This document shows, piece by piece, positions 27,893 to 36,782 of a DNA stretch of 64,000 nt. The position numbers and the translations under genes were made by a program. Below the pieces are notes generated by a model. It was not told the DNA's origin, did not search any database, and saw only the letters and a program-made list of their open reading frames with translations. The stretch is from JAWMQL01 sp033283165 (lineage in GTDB: Bacteria; Pseudomonadota; Gammaproteobacteria; Pseudomonadales; Halieaceae): contig JAWMQL010000003.1 in assembly GCA_033283165.1 (NCBI GenBank), positions 124,001 to 188,000 on the forward strand, written 5' to 3'. Position 1 is the first letter of the stretch, and each line of letters opens with the position of its first letter.

Positions 27893-29665
27893 TCACAGGC
27901 CATCCCGGTGCCGGACGACACCGTCCATCATGGTGAACAGGACCTTCGCCTTGTAGATATCGTGCGGATCGATCTCGAACAGGTTCTGGTCGAGCACGAT
28001 GAGGTCGGCCAGCTTGCCCTCCTCGAGGGAGCCGATCCTGTCCTCGACGCCGATCCCGTAGGCGGCGCCCCAGGTATTGGCGCGGATCGCCTCAGCCACG
28101 CTCAGCCGCATATCCTCGCCGCCCAGGATCGGCATGTCGGGCTTGCCCAGCATCTGCCGGGTCACCGCCTGGGTGATCGCGTTCAGCGGCTTGTAGTCGG
28201 CCGTGTAGGCCGCGGCCGGGAAGTCCGAACCCAGCGAGACATTGGCACCGGTATCGAGTATCTCCTTGATCGGGAAGACCTGTGAGGCCCGCTCCGGACC
28301 GAGGCGTATGGGCGTTATGCCACCCGTGTAGGGATCGAGTGCAAACCATTGGCCCGAACTGTCGTAGGTGGCGTTCAGCTCCTTGAAGCGGGGAATGTCG
28401 TCGGGGTGCACCAGCTGGGCGTGGGAAGCGACTGGACGCCGATCCCACTCCGGATTGGTTTCCTTGGCCAGTTCGACCGCGTCGAGGAACTTGCGGACGG
28501 CCAGATCGCCGTAGCAGTGGCAAAGCAGGTGCAGTTGCTCCTTGTCGGCGCGAACGGCCGCGTCGTTGATCACGTCAAACGGGATGATCGGGTTCGGCTT
28601 GGCGTCGGGCTTGTCGGCATAGCCGTCGACATACAGGGCATTCCACTTGTCGTCGTCGCCGTCCATGTTGATCTTGAGTGCGCTGAACTGCACCAGCCCT
28701 GTCGGGTTCTCATCCCTCAGTTTTTTGGCAATGGGCACCGGATCGATGGAGGCATCGTTCCAGTAGTAGCTGCCGAAGAAGCGCGCGGTCAGCGTGCCGT
28801 CCTCGGCGAAGTCCTTGAACATCTTGACCCCATCCTCCAGCGGCAGGCCGCCGATGCCGAAGTCGTGGAAGGCAGTGATGCCGGCCGCCGAATATTTCGG
28901 GAACCAGGAGGCCGCGCCTCCCGCCACATAATCCGTATCCATTGTGATCAGCGTGTTCAGCACCTGCAGCTGGGCAGGGACCTCGATGATGTAGCCGGTG
29001 GGATTGCCGTCCTCGTCACGAACGAACCAGGAGACACCGGGAACCGTGTCCGGCGTATCGCTGGTGATGCCGGCGTGCTCCAGCGTCCTGGTGTTGACCC
29101 AGGCGGAATGGCCATCAACCTGCCAGAGGAAGACCGGGCGATCGGGCACAATGGCATCCAGCATGGCGGCTGTGGGACTATTCCCGCCATACAGGGTAGG
29201 CCGTACCCCCCAACCGTGGATCTGTTCCTTGCCCGGATTGCTCTCGGCATACTCCTTGAGCTTGCCGAGCAGCTCCTCCATGCTTTCCGACTGCAGGTCG
29301 ACCCCCTGCGTCAGGATGCCCGGGAATGTGGCGTGGAAATGTCCCTCCACGAAGCCGGGCAGCATCAGCTTGCCGCCGAGGTCGATCGTCTCGGTGTCCT
29401 CGCCGGCATAAGCCGATGCGCCGGCACTGTCGCCGACATAGACAATCTCGTTGCCGCGCACCGCGACGGCTTCCGCCCAGGAGTTGGATGCGTCGACCGT
29501 GTAGACCCTGCCGTTGGTGAACACAATATCGGCGGGTTCGATGGCAGCGGCGACCGGGGCCGGCTGCACTGCCGTTGGGGCCTGGGACTGCGGTTTTTCG
29601 GAGCACCCGGCCAACCCGAGGGCGAACACGGCAAACACACTGAAAACGGTCTTCCTGGTCAACAT
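27893..29665 (-). CDS. Amidohydrolase family lipoprotein (YtcJ-like), copy B
   Basis: 590 aa. The lipoprotein signal FAVFALGLAGCSEKP predicts export and lipidation at Cys. The mature enzyme starts DIVFTNGRVYTVDASNSWAE, typical of Amidohydro_3. Candidate metal ligands are in GHFHAT (N-terminal HxH), the His of LCHCYGDLAVRKFLDA, and the Asp of SLGSDFPAAAYTADYKP. The family hydrolyses amide, formyl or cyclic amide bonds; substrate unknown. It shares subtype features (GHFH, FHDFGIGG, CHCYGDLA) with copy C next to it, but its signal and linker are almost the same as those of the pseudogene. Confidence 0.88.
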   Translation of the reverse strand: MLTRKTVFSVFAVFALGLAGCSEKPQSQAPTAVQPAPVAAAIEPADIVFTNGRVYTVDASNSWAEAVAVRGNEIVYVGDSAGASAYAGEDTETIDLGGKLMLPGFVEGHFHATFPGILTQGVDLQSESMEELLGKLKEYAESNPGKEQIHGWGVRPTLYGGNSPTAAMLDAIVPDRPVFLWQVDGHSAWVNTRTLEHAGITSDTPDTVPGVSWFVRDEDGNPTGYIIEVPAQLQVLNTLITMDTDYVAGGAASWFPKYSAAGITAFHDFGIGGLPLEDGVKMFKDFAEDGTLTARFFGSYYWNDASIDPVPIAKKLRDENPTGLVQFSALKINMDGDDDKWNALYVDGYADKPDAKPNPIIPFDVINDAAVRADKEQLHLLCHCYGDLAVRKFLDAVELAKETNPEWDRRPVASHAQLVHPDDIPRFKELNATYDSSGQWFALDPYTGGITPIRLGPERASQVFPIKEILDTGANVSLGSDFPAAAYTADYKPLNAITQAVTRQMLGKPDMPILGGEDMRLSVAEAIRANTWGAAYGIGVEDRIGSLEEGKLADLIVLDQNLFEIDPHDIYKAKVLFTMMDGVVRHRDGL

Positions 29666-29706
29666 AATTTCCTCGCAATAACGTTCAGAACACGATCCAT
29701 TTACAA

Positions 29707-31446
29707 TTACAGGCCATCCCGGTGGCGCATGACGCCGTCCATCATGGTGAACAGGACTTTCGCCTTGTGAATATCGTGCGGGTCGATCTCAAACAGGTTC
29801 CTGTCGAGCACGATCAGGTCGGCGAACTTCCCGACCTCCAGCGAGCCAATCCTGTCGGCCAGCCCCATGCCGGTGGCGGCACCGAGGGTCTGGGCATAGA
29901 GGGCCATGGTGAGAGGCACGCGCGCCTCCTCGCCACCGAGCGGCGGCACCTCGTCACGTCCGGGCAACTGGCGCGTGACGGCCGTGCGGATATCGTTCAG
30001 CGGGCGGTATTCCGACACGTAACTGGAGGCGGGCCAGTCCGAGCCCAATGAGATGTTGCCGCCGGCCTCGGCAATGTTCCGCATCGGAAACATGGCCTGC
30101 ACCCGCTCGGCGCCGAGCCGGGTGCGGCTCACTGACTGCAGCAAGGGATCGTAGCTCATCCAGCTGCCTGTGGTGTCGTAGGTCACACCCAGTTCGGCGA
30201 AGCGCGGGATATCCTGTTCGTCGACGAGGACCGCGTGACTGGCCACATGGTGGCGTTCCCGTTCGGGATTGACCTTGATCGCAAGTTCCACCGCGTCGAG
30301 CAGCTTGCGCACGGCCATGTCGCCAAAGCAGTGGCAGGTGACATCGATGCCGTGTGCGTCAGCCCGCTGGACCGCGTCGTTGACGATGTCATAGGGGATA
30401 ATGGGCTCGGCGACGATCTCCGGCCTGTCGGTGTAGGGCTCTGTGAACAGCGCGTTCCACTTGTCGTCGGTGCCGTCCATATTGATCTTCAGGGCCTGGA
30501 CGCTCACCCGGTCGGTATTGAACTGCTCGCGCAGATCCAGCAGCAGTGGGATCGGGTCCACCTCCGGATCGTTCCAGAAGTAGGATCCGTGCACGCGGGT
30601 CGGCAGCTCGCCCGCCTCGGCGAGGTCGCTCAATATTCTGAAGCCTTCCTCGGTCGTCATGCCCAGCACACCGTAATCGAAGATGCTGGTAATACCGGCC
30701 GCGGAGAAGCGCGGCATCCATTCCACGACCCCGCTCATCATGAAGTCGACGTTGAAATCCACCATCGCGGAGAGCACTTTCAGCTGCGCCGGAAACTCCA
30801 TCAAAAAGCCACTGGGGTTGCCATCGGCGTCGCGCACGAAGTAAGAGTAACCCGGTGCGGTGTCAGGGGTGTTCTTGTCGACTTTGGCGAGTTCCAGCGC
30901 CCTGGAATTGACCCAGGCCGCATGGACATCGATCGCCCAGAAATACATCGGGCGTTCCGATTCAATCTCATCCAGCATCGCGGCGGTGGGCAAGCCGTCA
31001 GCAAAGGTGCTGTAGCGAACGCCGTAGCCGAGAATAACATCGAGGTCAGGGTTGTCCTTCACATACTCCCGGATGCGATCGAATACCCCCTCTTTGGTGT
31101 CGCTCTGCAGATCTACTCCCCGGGCCATCATGGCGCCGGCAATCGTATGAAAGTGTCCCTGTACGAAACCCGGGAGCATCAGCTTTCCGCCGAGGTCAAT
31201 CTTATCGGTGTCATCGCCGACCAGCGCGCCCGCGCCCGCGTTATCGCCGACATAGACGATTTCGTTGTCACGAACGGCTACAGCCTCGGCCCATGGGTTC
31301 GATTCGTCTACCGTGTAGACCTTGCCATGTGTGAATACGACGTCGGCCGGCTCGGCGGCGAAGGTGACGTTCGTGGTCAGGGCGACCAGCGCGGCGGCAC
31401 TGATACCGGCGAGGGCCAGCCCCTGTCTCGTCCATCGACCCGTCAC
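29707..31446 (-). CDS. Amidohydrolase family protein (YtcJ-like), copy C
   Basis: 579 aa. The N-terminus is a Sec-type signal (LALAGISAAALVALTTNVTFA) without a lipobox, so this copy is probably soluble in the periplasm, unlike copies B and D. Mature start DVVFTHGKVYTVDESNPWAE; metal motif QGHFHTIAG; other ligand regions in CHCFGDMAVRKLLDA and SLGSDWPASSYVSEYRP. The C-terminus KVLFTMMDGVMRHRDGL is nearly the same as in copy B, so B and C are recent duplicates or under gene conversion. Substrate unknown. Confidence 0.88.
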   Translation of the reverse strand: MTGRWTRQGLALAGISAAALVALTTNVTFAAEPADVVFTHGKVYTVDESNPWAEAVAVRDNEIVYVGDNAGAGALVGDDTDKIDLGGKLMLPGFVQGHFHTIAGAMMARGVDLQSDTKEGVFDRIREYVKDNPDLDVILGYGVRYSTFADGLPTAAMLDEIESERPMYFWAIDVHAAWVNSRALELAKVDKNTPDTAPGYSYFVRDADGNPSGFLMEFPAQLKVLSAMVDFNVDFMMSGVVEWMPRFSAAGITSIFDYGVLGMTTEEGFRILSDLAEAGELPTRVHGSYFWNDPEVDPIPLLLDLREQFNTDRVSVQALKINMDGTDDKWNALFTEPYTDRPEIVAEPIIPYDIVNDAVQRADAHGIDVTCHCFGDMAVRKLLDAVELAIKVNPERERHHVASHAVLVDEQDIPRFAELGVTYDTTGSWMSYDPLLQSVSRTRLGAERVQAMFPMRNIAEAGGNISLGSDWPASSYVSEYRPLNDIRTAVTRQLPGRDEVPPLGGEEARVPLTMALYAQTLGAATGMGLADRIGSLEVGKFADLIVLDRNLFEIDPHDIHKAKVLFTMMDGVMRHRDGL

Positions 31447-31494
31447 AGCACGCCTGCCCGTCGAACGTTGGTCACTGGCATCTCCCGGAAGGCT

Positions 31495-33291
31495 TCAGTT
31501 GCTCTGGTATCGAATGACACCATCCATCATGGTCATTTCCACCCGGGCCTCACTGATATCCGTGGGATCGATATCGAACAGATTCTTATCGATCACGATG
31601 ATGTCGGCCAGCTTGCCCACTTCCAGGCTGCCCAGTTTATCCTCCATCCGGATCTGCCAGGCGGGATTGATGGTCACGGCGGCGAGCGCCTGCTCCAACG
31701 TCATGCCCGTGGCGCCAGGCGGGAACACCTCGGAGTCGTCGTTAAGGGGGTCGCGGCGGGTGATGACGCTCTCCACACCGAGCAGGGGGGCATCGAGCGA
31801 GAGTGGCGCACTCGGCACGTCCGCTGAGAGCGCTATATTACAGCCCGCTTCGAGTGGTCCCATAAACCGGGCAAACTCCTTCTGAGTACGCTCGGCGCCG
31901 AGCATGGCGATCGCGGGTTTGTGGCCGTCAGCCCAGTCCGTGTAGAAGATCGGCGAGATATTGAGCGGGATCTTCATATCTTCGATCCGCTTCACGTCGT
32001 CGGGGTGCACCCAGTAAATGTGATGCAGCGCATTGCGCGCATCGGTGTGGCCTGCCTTGCGGCTGGCCTCGATGGCGTCGACGGCGCCACGGGCGGTACC
32101 GCTGCCGTCGACATGTATGATGGCGTCGAGATTTGCCTCGTTGGCCGCCAGCACCAGCTCCATCATTCTGTCGGGCATGACGTTGGCACTACCTCGGGTG
32201 TCGGTGCCCTCATAGGGTTCGAGCATTAACGAGGTCCTGGCGTTGAAGGTCCCTTCCGGATGAATCTTGACCCCGAAGGCGCGCAGGATATCGCTGTCGT
32301 ATTGCCTGGAGTATTCAACGGCCTTGGAGATAAACCTCTCGGTGTCCAAAATGGGATTCTTGAACACGGGCTGGGCGAAGGTGCGCATGGTCAGCTCGCC
32401 CTTCTTCTCGAGGTCGGACAGGTAGGCCAGGACGACCTCGGTGTCTTCGAACATACCCTCCGGATCAGTAACGCGGGGGGTGATAACGCCGGGATTCAGG
32501 AAGGCTGTCATGCCATAGGACACGGCCGCCGCGTACTGGTTCTGCTGTATCTGGGGGATCATGGTCTCAGGATCCCAGGCGCCCATGTTCATATAGGCGC
32601 TCAGGTAGGACACCTCCTTTGCCATGCCGGTTGGATTGCCCTCGTCGTCACGCACCCAGTAGGAGACACCGGGAATCGGGTCGGGGGTGTCTTTGGTCAC
32701 CTGGCCGTGCTCGAGACCTTTGGTGTTCAACCAGGCGTCGTGCGCGGTGTAGTCGATCACGATCACCGGTCGATCGGAAACCGCCCTGTCGAGCATCTCG
32801 GCGGTGGGTTCACCGCCGATGTTCTCGGCGTTCCAGCCCATACCGCGGATGACTTTCTCGTCGGGGTGCGCGTCGGCGTACTCCTTGATGGCATTCAGGT
32901 AGTCATCGAGGGACTTGCCATCGTGGAGCTGCACGCCCAGGTTTATCCAGCCCGACACGATCAGGTGATCGTGGGTGCTGATAAAGCCCGGCATCACCAT
33001 CTTGCCCGTCGCATCGATCACCCGGGTATCGTCACCGGTAAATTTCCCGGCACCGGCGGCGTCACCGACGTAGACAATCTTGTTGCCCTTGACCGCCACG
33101 GCCTCGGCCCAGGGCTGGTTTTCGTTGACGGTATAGACCTTGCCGCCGGTAAAGACATAGTCCGCTGACTCGGCACTCGCGGGCGCCGGCGCCGGTGGGG
33201 TCGCCAGCTTTGCGGGCTCATCCTTGCTGCAAGCAGCCAGGCCGATGAGTGGAATTACGCAGCAAAGTAGCGTTTTCGTCATGTGATTCAT
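31495..33291 (-). CDS. Amidohydrolase family lipoprotein (YtcJ-like), copy D
   Basis: 598 aa. The signal CVIPLIGLAACSKDEP has a good lipobox (LAAC). A second ATG at codon 4 is an alternative start. The mature enzyme begins DYVFTGGKVYTVNENQPWAE. Its metal motif is STHDHLI rather than the GHFH of copies B and C, and the later ligand regions are HVDGSGTARGAVDAIE and ALSADVPSAPLSLDAP. It is the intact relative of the pseudogene at 26436-27850. It is the first gene of the array after the winged-helix regulator. Confidence 0.88.
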   Translation of the reverse strand: MNHMTKTLLCCVIPLIGLAACSKDEPAKLATPPAPAPASAESADYVFTGGKVYTVNENQPWAEAVAVKGNKIVYVGDAAGAGKFTGDDTRVIDATGKMVMPGFISTHDHLIVSGWINLGVQLHDGKSLDDYLNAIKEYADAHPDEKVIRGMGWNAENIGGEPTAEMLDRAVSDRPVIVIDYTAHDAWLNTKGLEHGQVTKDTPDPIPGVSYWVRDDEGNPTGMAKEVSYLSAYMNMGAWDPETMIPQIQQNQYAAAVSYGMTAFLNPGVITPRVTDPEGMFEDTEVVLAYLSDLEKKGELTMRTFAQPVFKNPILDTERFISKAVEYSRQYDSDILRAFGVKIHPEGTFNARTSLMLEPYEGTDTRGSANVMPDRMMELVLAANEANLDAIIHVDGSGTARGAVDAIEASRKAGHTDARNALHHIYWVHPDDVKRIEDMKIPLNISPIFYTDWADGHKPAIAMLGAERTQKEFARFMGPLEAGCNIALSADVPSAPLSLDAPLLGVESVITRRDPLNDDSEVFPPGATGMTLEQALAAVTINPAWQIRMEDKLGSLEVGKLADIIVIDKNLFDIDPTDISEARVEMTMMDGVIRYQSN

Positions 33292-33369
33292 TGGCTTATC
33301 TCTAAATCCATGTATACATTTCCTGTGGGTCGTTACCGCAAGTGGATCGCTTTCGGTCTGGCTCTCTGG

Positions 33370-33645
33370 CTACCCGATGGTCATATTCAGCAGTTGACCC
33401 ACCGAGCACTGCTTCTCCAGTTGGTGACGCAAACTGCAATCCCGGTCAATGTCATAATGGTTGCGCCGACCGCGCAGTGTCCGCTGAACCACACCCTCTG
33501 CCACCAACTCATCAACGATGCGGTGTGTGGCCCGTTCGGTAATGCCCACGTGCGCGGCAATCTGACGCAAGGTCGCGTCGGGATGCTGTGCCATGCAGAT
33601 CAGGACGTGCGCGTGATTGGTCAGGTAGGTCCATTCCCTTTTCAT
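33370..33645 (-). CDS. Winged-helix transcriptional regulator (MarR/ArsR-like)
   Basis: 91 aa, one compact winged helix-turn-helix: ATLRQIAAHVGITERATHRIV (helix-turn-helix) followed by the wing RTLRGRRNHYDID. No sensor domain beyond about 20 C-terminal residues. It is co-directional with, and 78 bases upstream of, the amidohydrolase array, so it is a likely local regulator. The 140 bases upstream are distinctly AT-rich and include a TTGACA at the 5' end. Confidence 0.8.
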   Translation of the reverse strand: MKREWTYLTNHAHVLICMAQHPDATLRQIAAHVGITERATHRIVDELVAEGVVQRTLRGRRNHYDIDRDCSLRHQLEKQCSVGQLLNMTIG

Positions 33646-33787
33646 ACCTTGAGGCTGGCACAGGGTCAGGCTTTGTCAAAGAACGAATGTTTATATGAAC
33701 CACTATTACTAGAATTTAATTTCATGAAAAAAGGTTCAATCGATGAAAACCGCTCCAACGCGGCGGAAGCAGTCCTGGGGGCCGGAA

Positions 33788-34198
33788 CTACAACTCCATG
33801 CCCTCGATAAGCGGCCACAGCTTCTCGTCGGCCAAGATGGTGCAGAAGTACTCGTTGACCTGGCAGATCCGCCCCTCGCGCAGGGTGAAGACCATGCAGT
33901 ACTCGTTACCGTAGGATTCGCCGTTATACAGGGTGCCATTGCCCTCGAACTCCACCACCACGCGGTCGCCCTCTGCGGTAACACTGCGGATTACCGGCTC
34001 CATGCCGCCCGGCATCAACTGGCTGAACGCGTCGATGGTGGCGAGGATGGTGTCGTGAGTGCGAACCCCGGCGAACTTGCCAAAGCCCTTGGCCAGCGTA
34101 AAGGCGTCCTCGGTGATGCAGGGAGCCGCGGCAGCGGCGTCTCCCCGGCCCATGGCCTGGATGAAGTCGAGCACGACCTGCTTGTGCCGTTCACTCAT
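33788..34198 (-). CDS. SnoaL/NTF2-like protein
   Basis: 136 aa with the pattern of an NTF2-like alpha/beta barrel: an N-terminal helix (HKQVVLDFIQAMGRGDAAAA), then strands VTAEGDRVVVEFEGNGTLYNG and FTLREGRICQVNEYF. SnoaL-like members include isomerases, epoxide hydrolases and small dioxygenase subunits. It is the last gene of the Rieske/TauD cluster, 15 bases after the TauD gene. A role as an isomerase or an auxiliary small subunit of the oxygenase is possible; ring-hydroxylating oxygenase beta subunits share this fold but are usually longer. Confidence 0.8.
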   Translation of the reverse strand: MSERHKQVVLDFIQAMGRGDAAAAAPCITEDAFTLAKGFGKFAGVRTHDTILATIDAFSQLMPGGMEPVIRSVTAEGDRVVVEFEGNGTLYNGESYGNEYCMVFTLREGRICQVNEYFCTILADEKLWPLIEGMEL

Positions 34199-34213
34199 GG
34201 TTCAACTCTCCTG

Positions 34214-35029
34214 TTATGCCAGAGGTTCCTCTCCCGCCAGGATGGTGCGGTGCAGCAGGCGGCCGCCGTCCGGCGGATAGGGCAGGACCCGGTGCATGGT
34301 GCCCGTGTTGTCCCAGACAAGCAGGTCGCCGAGCCGCCACTGGTGATGATAGACGTAGTGAGGCTGAGTGGCCCAGTCCCGCAGGCGGGCCAGCAGTGCC
34401 CTGCTGGCCTCCACGGACAGGCCCTCGACGTAATCGGCGGTGGACCCCAGCAACAGGGATTTGCGGCCGGACTGGTGGGTCCAGACCAGGGGCAGGGAAC
34501 GCGGGGGCGTCTCCTGCCACATTTTCACTTCCTCATAAGGCATCTCGGGTCTGACATAGTACTGTGACCGCTCCACGCTGTGCACGACACGCAGCTTTTC
34601 GAGGGCCTCCTGTTCTTCCCGGGGCAGGTCGTCCCAGGCCGCGTACGTGTTGCAGAATTCCGTTTCACCCCCGGTCGAGGACAGCCTGATCGGGCGCAGC
34701 AAGGCACCCAGGTTGGGGCGGGGCTGCAGGGAACCGTCCGCATGCCACATGAGCGACCCCTTGAGGTAATCGGCCTTTGCGTTCAACTTCGGGTCCAGGG
34801 TTATCTTGTAGATACCGCCCTCCCCCTCGTTCGCGGGAATTTCTCCCAGCGTCCGGGCGATCGCCACCTGCTGGTCGTCATCGATTGGCAGGTTACGAAA
34901 CAGAACCACGCCACGTCGCTCCAGTATCTCGCGTATCTCCCCGGCACGGCCACCGTTCACCAGGGTCTCCGCATCGATTTTTATCTCGCTGCCGATACGC
35001 GGCGAGAGATCGACAACGTCAAATGTCAT
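34214..35029 (-). CDS. TauD/TfdA-family 2-oxoglutarate dioxygenase
   Basis: 271 aa Fe(II)/2-oxoglutarate-dependent oxygenase. The facial triad is visible as WHADGS (His and Asp) and GTMHRVLP (distal His); the 2OG-binding Arg is in LLHRTIL. The family hydroxylates substrates such as taurine, 2,4-D and alkyl sulfates, often causing C-S or C-O cleavage. GAGGAA precedes the ATG. It lies in an apparent operon with a Rieske oxygenase, so both may act on one xenobiotic-like or aromatic substrate; the substrate is unknown. Confidence 0.9.
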   Translation of the reverse strand: MTFDVVDLSPRIGSEIKIDAETLVNGGRAGEIREILERRGVVLFRNLPIDDDQQVAIARTLGEIPANEGEGGIYKITLDPKLNAKADYLKGSLMWHADGSLQPRPNLGALLRPIRLSSTGGETEFCNTYAAWDDLPREEQEALEKLRVVHSVERSQYYVRPEMPYEEVKMWQETPPRSLPLVWTHQSGRKSLLLGSTADYVEGLSVEASRALLARLRDWATQPHYVYHHQWRLGDLLVWDNTGTMHRVLPYPPDGGRLLHRTILAGEEPLA

Positions 35030-35044
35030 GCGCGTTCCTCGTTC

Positions 35045-35368
35045 TCAGGACAGCCGTGTCAGTACGGTGCCGGCCGAGTGCTTCACCCGCGGCTGCTTCC
35101 ATACTTCCACGGCGAGGGCGACCGTAATCAGCGAGAAGACCAGGTTACGCAGGTTGGCCGCCTGCGGCGGCAGCGGCTGGGCGTAGTCAAACTGGTCGAG
35201 GTAGTCGATGGCCTCCAGGCCCCGGGGAAATACCTGGTCATAAAAGGCCTGCAGGTCCTCCATGGAGCTGTTGACCCGCTTCAGATAGCGCTGGTGCCCG
35301 TCCTCGATAGCCCAGTCGGCTACCAGGTGCTGGAGATCCGCAAAGGCCTCCGGTAACAGCGAGCTCAC
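35045..35368 (-). CDS. Small conserved-context protein, unknown function
   Basis: 107 aa starting at GTG 35368, which overlaps the Rieske gene stop (GTGA); the coupling makes it likely to be real. The N-terminal two thirds are acidic and helical (PEAFADLQHLVADWAIEDGH, NSSMEDLQAFYDQVF). Near the C-terminus is a moderately hydrophobic helix (LRNLVFSLITVALAVEVW). No family recognised. Position between the Rieske subunit and the TauD gene suggests an accessory role in the same pathway. Confidence 0.65.
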   Translation of the reverse strand: MSSLLPEAFADLQHLVADWAIEDGHQRYLKRVNSSMEDLQAFYDQVFPRGLEAIDYLDQFDYAQPLPPQAANLRNLVFSLITVALAVEVWKQPRVKHSAGTVLTRLS

Positions 35369-36645
35369 GATACACCCTCCTTCTCTCTCTCGCCCGCGGC
35401 GACCGCGTCCTGCACCACCTTGTGCAGGTGCCGCACGAGGATCTCCTCGTCGTTGGCATGGAATTCCTTCAGGGCGCCGCTGTTCAGCATCGCCTGCATG
35501 CCCTCCAGCGGACTGGCGTCCTCCAGCAGGATGTCGTTCAGGAACGCGACGGTCAGCTCCTGCCCGATCCGTTCGCGGTGGCTTGTGGGCGGGCGGAAGT
35601 ACATGTCCACCTCGACGACGTGGGAGTGGGGTCCGGTTGGCCAGTGGGCATGGGTGGTAAATCCCGACGAGGAAAAAATCAGGACGAAGTTGGGGAAAAA
35701 CTGGAACGAGTCGAAGCCGTATTTTTCCGACCGGGTGGGATTCAGGCCCTTTGGCAGGGGGCCGAGATCGGCCTTCTTGTTCCAGGGTCCTGCCGGACTG
35801 GACTCGGTCAGACACTCGATCGGCCGGGAGTACGGCGTCTGCTGCGACGGTTCACCATAGAAGGAAAACATCCGGTGAGGCCCGGACAACTGATAGGCCA
35901 GCGCGTCCGTATAGGGGTTGGCCGTATCCGCCCTGGCGATTTCGGTGAGTGCGCCGAAGGAGGTCGCGTGCAAATAGGGCCCGTGGTAGCTTTCGGCAAA
36001 ACCGTCCATGAAGATCTTCCAGTTGCACTGCAGCTCCGCCCTGAAGCGGTAGACCTGGTGCGGCCCCGGGAAGGGATAACCCTCGATCCCCGTGGCGAAT
36101 TCGCCGAGGAAATCCCGGACGCTTTCCCTGTTCCCCGGGTCCAGGTTGATGAACACGAACCCTTCCCAGACCTCACACTGTATCGCGGGAATGCGGCACT
36201 GGCTCCGGTCGAAATCCAGCAGCAGGTCCTCCCGCGAGGGCTTGATCAGCGACCCGTCGAGGTTGAACTGCCAGCCGTGGAAACGGCAGTACAGCAGCGG
36301 CGCGGCGCCCCGGGTTTCCTCGAACGGGTCATCCTGCCAGACCAGCTTGTTGCCCCGGTGGGGGCAGATATTGTGAAAGGCGCGGATCACGTCGTCCCGG
36401 CCCCGGACCAGGAGTATGGAGGTGTCGAGCGTGGGAATTTCACGGGTGATATAGCTGCCCTTGTTCGGCAGCTGTTCCACCCGGGCCACGTACAGCCAGT
36501 TCTTCCTGAAAATGTGTTCCTTTTCCTTGTCGTAGAACCGCGGGCAGACGCTGTCCTCCAGGGAGATTGGTCCCCGGCCCAGTTCCGGGTAGGCGTCGTG
36601 CCAGTACCCGCTTTCGGGTTTAGTGACCAGGGGTTCGCGACTCAT
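35365..36645 (-). CDS. Rieske aromatic ring-hydroxylating oxygenase alpha subunit
   Basis: 426 aa. The Rieske [2Fe-2S] ligands are C94/H96 (CPHRGNK) and C120/H123 (CRFHGW). The mononuclear iron ligands are H221 and H226 in ESYHGPYLH, with D214 as the likely bridging residue. The C-terminal Asp ligand is not certain by eye. The family needs an electron-transfer reductase, which is not encoded here, and no classical beta subunit is adjacent. Substrates of related enzymes range from aromatics to quaternary amines. First gene of a four-gene operon divergent from a LysR regulator. Confidence 0.92.
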   Translation of the reverse strand: MSREPLVTKPESGYWHDAYPELGRGPISLEDSVCPRFYDKEKEHIFRKNWLYVARVEQLPNKGSYITREIPTLDTSILLVRGRDDVIRAFHNICPHRGNKLVWQDDPFEETRGAAPLLYCRFHGWQFNLDGSLIKPSREDLLLDFDRSQCRIPAIQCEVWEGFVFINLDPGNRESVRDFLGEFATGIEGYPFPGPHQVYRFRAELQCNWKIFMDGFAESYHGPYLHATSFGALTEIARADTANPYTDALAYQLSGPHRMFSFYGEPSQQTPYSRPIECLTESSPAGPWNKKADLGPLPKGLNPTRSEKYGFDSFQFFPNFVLIFSSSGFTTHAHWPTGPHSHVVEVDMYFRPPTSHRERIGQELTVAFLNDILLEDASPLEGMQAMLNSGALKEFHANDEEILVRHLHKVVQDAVAAGEREKEGVS

Positions 36646-36732
36646 GGCTGTCTCCTGTCGTTTCCAGGTGGTCGAACTGCAACCGTGCCCGCGCAGCGGT
36701 AACGGGCCATCGGGCGAGTCTACGCTTGACTA

Positions 36733-36760
36733 TATATAGAATACAGGGCCTTATATTCAA
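36733..36760 (-). promoter_or_regulatory. Promoter of Rieske operon with LysR-type dyad
   Basis: On the minus strand TTGAAT (36760-36755), a 16-bp spacer and TATATA (36738-36733) form a plausible promoter about 90 bases before the Rieske ATG. The spacer is bounded by the inverted pair GAATA/TATTC (36739-36758), which fits the T-N11-A type dyad bound by LysR proteins. The divergent LysR gene starts 25 bases away. Confidence 0.5.
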
Positions 36761-36782
36761 TTCATTGTTGCAAATATGGAAC

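Noticed and set aside
35369..35815. N-terminal extension of the 107-aa protein through the Rieske gene
   Set aside because: The upstream part overlaps the Rieske coding region in another frame and is Arg/Pro-rich; the GTGA overlap gives a natural start at 35368.
36726..36782. LysR protein start at 36726
   Set aside because: This would place codons across the divergent promoter and its dyad, and add 19 residues before the conserved helix-turn-helix start.
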